Assembly: GCA_964523105.1 (NCBI GenBank)
Contig: CAZFZN010000022.1
Span: 1 to 64,000 of the forward strand
Direction of reading: 5' to 3'
Origin: V1-33 sp964523105
GTDB taxonomy: Bacteria; Verrucomicrobiota; Verrucomicrobiia; Verrucomicrobiales; V1-33
Length of the DNA: 64,000 nucleotides
Below the pieces are notes generated by a model. The model searched no databases. It saw only the letters and a program-made list of their open reading frames with translations, and was not told where the DNA came from. The position numbers were made by a program, and so were the translations under genes. This document shows, piece after piece, positions 62,001 to 64,000 of the stretch (positions are counted from its first letter, which is position 1; each line of letters starts with the position of its first letter).

Positions 62001-62530
62001 GCTTTTTCCACCGGCCCCTTCGGCGTGAGATCGTAGAGCACCACCTCATTCCGGCAGCCTGCGGCCAGCCGCGTGCCGTCCGGAGACACCGCCAGGGCAG
62101 CCACCGTGCGCACGGCGGCGGGCAGTTCCTCCAGCGTCACCGTCCGCGGGGGCGACTGCCCGGAGAGGGCGGCCGCATCCCAGGCTGCCCCGGCACGCAC
62201 CCATTCTGTCAGCACTTTGATCTGCGCCGCGGAAAGCTGTTTCTTCGGCGGCATGTGCGTCTCCGCCGCCGCCGCCAGTGAGGTAATCATGGGGCTCTCC
62301 TCCGGTTTTCCCTCCGCCAGCGCCGGACCGCTGTCCCCGCCCTTCAGCAGGGCCTCGCGCGAGGTCATGAGCAGCCCGCCTTTCTGCTTCTCCTCATTGT
62401 GACAGGAGAGGCACTGCGCCTTGAGCACCTTCATGGCCAGCGCCGCGTCAGGCGCTGCGGTCAGGACGGGCGCCGCCGCGAGCAGCAGCACGGCACCGGA
62501 AATGGGTGACACCGGAAAACGATAGAGCAT
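59051..62530 (-). CDS. PSCyt1-WD40-DUF1549-DUF1553 multidomain cytochrome-like protein
   Basis: 1159-residue exported protein (start ATG 62530, signal ISGAVLLLAAAPVLTAAP). In order: PSCyt1 haem site KAQCLSCHNEEKQKGG, WD40-type propeller blades (for example AVRTVAALAVSPDGTRLAAG, LSLAFSPDGAQLVTAGAD), a second cysteine-rich segment (AGCAAGACHAKADGQQGFKL), a bacterial Ig-like region (VTETGALTTGQVSGQAVIV), DUF1549 with RLDCAKCHHHPNEKWSQEDF, and DUF1553 (NRVWAQFFGKGIVDPVDDFR). This combination is a hallmark of planctomycetes and verrucomicrobia and is thought to work in the periplasm on sulfated or complex carbohydrates. First gene of the operon. Confidence 0.93.
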   Translation of the reverse strand: MLYRFPVSPISGAVLLLAAAPVLTAAPDAALAMKVLKAQCLSCHNEEKQKGGLLMTSREALLKGGDSGPALAEGKPEESPMITSLAAAAETHMPPKKQLSAAQIKVLTEWVRAGAAWDAAALSGQSPPRTVTLEELPAAVRTVAALAVSPDGTRLAAGCRNEVVLYDLTPKGPVEKARAAAHPDAVQSLAWLPDGKRLVSGAFRRAVVWQAESLTKEREVTEGLSGRITAVLAMPDGAQAVLADGQAAESGIIRVLEVNAGTLTRSWPAHDDTVFALAMPPDASLLASAGADGMAKFWNPADGKELARLEAHTTQVLSLAFSPDGAQLVTAGADRALKVWDVKTKENTIALASKPHAFTAVAWAAEGSAVLAATEEGAVFRYTDLKVHTGAQSSETGNERRIGAAGAPVYALAAAGSTVLAATADGSVVAWDKDAKALEKAEVRRAEPAAAGAPSFVRDVLPVLAKAGCAAGACHAKADGQQGFKLSVFSYDPKADHAGIVHGARGRRVFASDPAESLLLLKATHAVPHEGGERFTQDSGAYRTLTAWIKSGLTYQHENEPALTKLEVTPAGHRGGKGTGAQIAVKAHYSDGTVRDVTALADYSSSDKQIVTVTETGALTTGQVSGQAVIVARYMGLVEGTQVIVPADTLQPDEAYKDLPVRNFIDELAWEHFRRTGLLPSAPCSDAEFLRRASLDVTGLLPAAEEARQFLADTSPDKRARAIDRLLNHPACADHWAVKWADLLRPNPDRVGVKSVYLLDQWIRDAFRRNLPYDQFVREIVLTQGNTHRYGPAVIYRDRREPAELTTMFSQIFLGVRLDCAKCHHHPNEKWSQEDFFRMAAFFAPLQQKGGGISAPISGGNETFFVTAGRKLNHPVSGEVMHPQPPDGPPAAVPEGKDPREALAAWMLDPANPFFAKAAANRVWAQFFGKGIVDPVDDFRLSNPASNPALLDALAKEFIRAKYDLKSLMRTIMNSHLYQLSSEPNAVNAADTRNFSRFYRRRLSAEMMADAIAQVTGVPASYPGLPAGSRAAQAWTYKIDSRTMDAFGRPNSSSDCPCERDLKPAIAQSLHLMNSGDLQNKLSQTAATATIERLIRGKLEPQRMVEELYLACYARLPLEEERNIAAAALTAAAEPAQQRQALEDLLWALINSAEFVFNH

Positions 62531-62554
62531 TGCGATACACTGGACCCGCCGGGA

Positions 62555-62592
62555 CAAAGTAAAAGCCCGCCTTCACGGCGAAAGAACCGGGC
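62555..62592 (-). terminator. Possible terminator downstream of selB
   Basis: On the minus strand the bases between 62592 and 62565 form a GC-rich stem (CGCC-GTGAA-GGCG nested in GCCC/GGGC), followed by GCTTTTACTTTG (62566-62555). A T-rich tail after a stem fits a rho-independent terminator for selB, upstream of the next start at 62530. Confidence 0.5.
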
Positions 62593-62631
62593 GGAGAACG
62601 CTCCGTGCACCTTCCTGCCCGGGAGCGGAGA

Positions 62632-62663
62632 GGAACACCGGCCATGCGAAGCCTGGCCGTTCC
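62632..62663. other. Imperfect hairpin between selB and the cytochrome gene
   Basis: GGAA-cac-CGGCCA, loop TGCGAAGCC, TGGCCG-TTCC: a 4+6-bp stem with a bulge, 30 bp after the selB stop. I compared this gap (62531-62693) with a tRNA-Sec pattern and found no anticodon arm or T-loop, so it is just a structured spacer. Confidence 0.45.
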
Positions 62664-62693
62664 GTTGCGGAGTTCGGGTTTGTGCATGTGGCA

Positions 62694-64000
62694 TCACGCC
62701 CGGCGGCGATAGTCGCCGTCACGAATCGTCAGGCCCTCGCGGTCGAGACGTTCGCAGAGCGGCACCAGGATGCGCCGCGTGCTGCCGGTGGCGTCGCGGA
62801 TCCCGGCGACCGTGGCCCGGCCGTTCTTTGTCAGGAAATCGAGAATGCGGTGCTTGAGCGACTCGCAGCCGGCGGTGAGCATCGCAATCTCCGGCGTGAG
62901 ATACATGACTTCGCCGCGCTGGACCATGACCCGCAGGGCGGCCTGCTCCAGCGGGGTGCGCACAAAAGAGGAGAGAACGGGCGGGTTCTCCTTGTCTGTG
63001 TGCAGCACGCCGCGCAGCGCGAGGCAGGCGCGCCGGACTTCGGGGCTGAGAGCCGGCTGAAACTCTGCGGCGCGGAGCCAGCTTCGATCGCGAACGAAAG
63101 CACCGCCGGCGGTGAGTTCGTCCTCCATGAGGCCGGCGGACGACTCGCCCGGCAGGAACGCTGCGATACCCTGCCGGAAAGCTGTGAGGGGCATGCCTGG
63201 TTCGTGAGGATGGGCTGCATGGTAGCCGCGCACCGCTGCGGCGGCGCGGTCGAGCGCGGACTGCCAGTGCTCCGGCGTGAAGATCCATGAGCCCCTGATC
63301 AGCGCGGGGATCTTCTGCAGTGCAGCGGCGATTTCGTCGCTGCTGAAGCGGGAGCGCTGCAGAATGCTCCCGGGTTCCAGCCAGCCGTCACGTTCGAGGA
63401 CGGCGGAGAGCCACGCGGCGGCGTCGTGGGGGCGGGCGGCGCGGGTGCGCAGCGCCTCCCGTGCGCGGGGGGATTTCCATGCCCGGGCGCGGGCCGCCGG
63501 ATCCAGAATGATGCCTCCGGCCACGGTGAGCCGGCGGGAGGCATCGCGCAGCACGAAGCGGTCTCCGGCCAGCACCGCCAGCGGCGCGGCGAAGCGCAGT
63601 TCCGCCAGTCCTTCCGCGCCGGGTTCCATGATTCGGGATTCCACCAGATAAAGCCGTGCCCGGGTCACGGCGGAGCCGTGGTGAAACCACACCTGCCGCC
63701 CGTGGCGCACAGCAGCGGCTTCCTCCGGCGCCCCGCGCGCGTGTCGCTGCAGCAGCACATGAATCACCTTCGCACCGGCGGTGCCGGCGAGCGCTCCGCC
63801 CTCGACCGCATGACCGCGCCAGATGCCGGGACCCTCGCCGTCATGCGCGATCTCCACGCCTGACAACTGAATGGCGGTGCGCATCCCGGGGCGGGTCAGT
63901 TCCACAGCACGGCCGTGATTCTGCAGGCCGCGAATTTTGGCAGGGAGTCCGGCGGGCTGCACCACGACGGCATCTCCCGGGCGCAGACAGCCTCCGGTGA
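62694..64000 (-). CDS. selB: Selenocysteine-specific elongation factor SelB, 5' end outside window
   Basis: C-terminal part of SelB, the factor that delivers Sec-tRNA to UGA codons by binding the SECIS hairpin. The frame is open to the window edge, where residues GGCLRPGDAVVVQPAGLPA are EF-Tu domain II; VRG-like KIRGLQNHGRAVE is typical of SelB. Domain III includes GDRFVLRDASRRLTVAGGII. The C-terminal winged helices end with LKHRILDFLTKNGRATVAGI and RDATGSTRRILVPLCERLDR, then EGLTIRDGDYRR, the SelB-specific SECIS-binding module. The GTPase domain lies beyond 64000. selA, selD and selC are not in the window. No lesions are visible. Confidence 0.93.
   Translation of the reverse strand, partial: TGGCLRPGDAVVVQPAGLPAKIRGLQNHGRAVELTRPGMRTAIQLSGVEIAHDGEGPGIWRGHAVEGGALAGTAGAKVIHVLLQRHARGAPEEAAAVRHGRQVWFHHGSAVTRARLYLVESRIMEPGAEGLAELRFAAPLAVLAGDRFVLRDASRRLTVAGGIILDPAARARAWKSPRAREALRTRAARPHDAAAWLSAVLERDGWLEPGSILQRSRFSSDEIAAALQKIPALIRGSWIFTPEHWQSALDRAAAAVRGYHAAHPHEPGMPLTAFRQGIAAFLPGESSAGLMEDELTAGGAFVRDRSWLRAAEFQPALSPEVRRACLALRGVLHTDKENPPVLSSFVRTPLEQAALRVMVQRGEVMYLTPEIAMLTAGCESLKHRILDFLTKNGRATVAGIRDATGSTRRILVPLCERLDREGLTIRDGDYRRRA

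Noticed and set aside
62531..62693. Possible tRNA-Sec (selC) next to selB
   Set aside because: No 8-bp acceptor stem, no TTCAA anticodon loop and no GTTC T-loop could be laid out on either strand.

Overview
The window is high-GC DNA from a bacterium of the PVC superphylum, most likely a Verrucomicrobiota member. The reasons are the operon of a PSCyt1/WD40/DUF1549/DUF1553 cytochrome, a DUF1501 protein and a pre-peptidase-domain protein (56109-62530), several Tat-exported Gfo/Idh/MocA oxidoreductases, a sialate O-acetylesterase, PL10 and GH5 polysaccharide enzymes, large secreted proteins with a conserved LEYAL-type C-terminus, and ECF-sigma/serine-threonine-kinase remnants of the type common in this group. 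No rRNA, tRNA or CRISPR array was recognised.

Layout. 1-8.3 kb: a GH5-like hydrolase, a two-component system whose genes are separated by 7-bp tandem repeats, an EF-hand protein, nadA, a membrane-protein pair and an orphan winged-helix/nuclease-like protein. 8.4-11.1 kb: a Gfo/Idh/MocA oxidoreductase divergent from an isochorismatase-family hydrolase. 11.1-18.5 kb: a minus-strand accessory island with two degraded toxin-antitoxin-like pairs, an intact VapBC pair, a REP-associated transposase with mirror-arranged palindromes, a lower-GC PD-(D/E)XK nuclease-DUF2075 helicase, and a TPR/HExxH protein. 18.5-22 kb: a gene interrupted by one in-frame UGA, a small membrane protein and a PL10 lyase. 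22-24.5 kb: a graveyard of a decayed sigma factor, its decayed kinase and a second sigma fragment. 24.7-39.3 kb: carbohydrate and sugar-acid genes, comprising a GDSL-propeller fusion, a second Gfo/Idh paralogue, a sialate esterase, a creatininase-MFS-Tat-protein operon, two enolase-superfamily enzymes and a DapA/NanA-like lyase. 39.4-49.9 kb: a giant secreted metalloprotease, an MBL hydrolase, a tail-specific protease, a HAD phosphatase and a repeat-rich surface protein. 50.1-55.8 kb: pstS-pstC-pstA-pstB-pstB. 56.1-62.5 kb: the cytochrome/DUF1501 operon. 62.7 kb to the end: the C-terminal two thirds of selB.

The most interesting observation joins two distant parts of the window. The gene at 18591-19862 is open throughout except for one UGA at codon 90. 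That codon falls where the first cysteine of a thioredoxin-like CxxC motif would be (U-G-A-C), and a perfect 6-bp hairpin with a GUU loop lies 29 nt downstream, as bacterial SECIS elements require. The SelB C-terminal region at 62694-64000 shows that the organism probably decodes UGA as selenocysteine. I therefore propose a previously unrecognised secreted UxxC selenoprotein.

The window is also rich in non-coding repeats. These are a dispersed palindromic element with at least four copies (two of them long and inverted relative to each other), two heptamer tandem arrays, REP-like palindromes beside their presumptive transposase, a palindromic element near 55.9 kb, and an 18-mer shared by two intergenic gaps. 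Many accessory genes are decaying: at least five clear pseudogenes or fragments lie between 11 and 24.5 kb.
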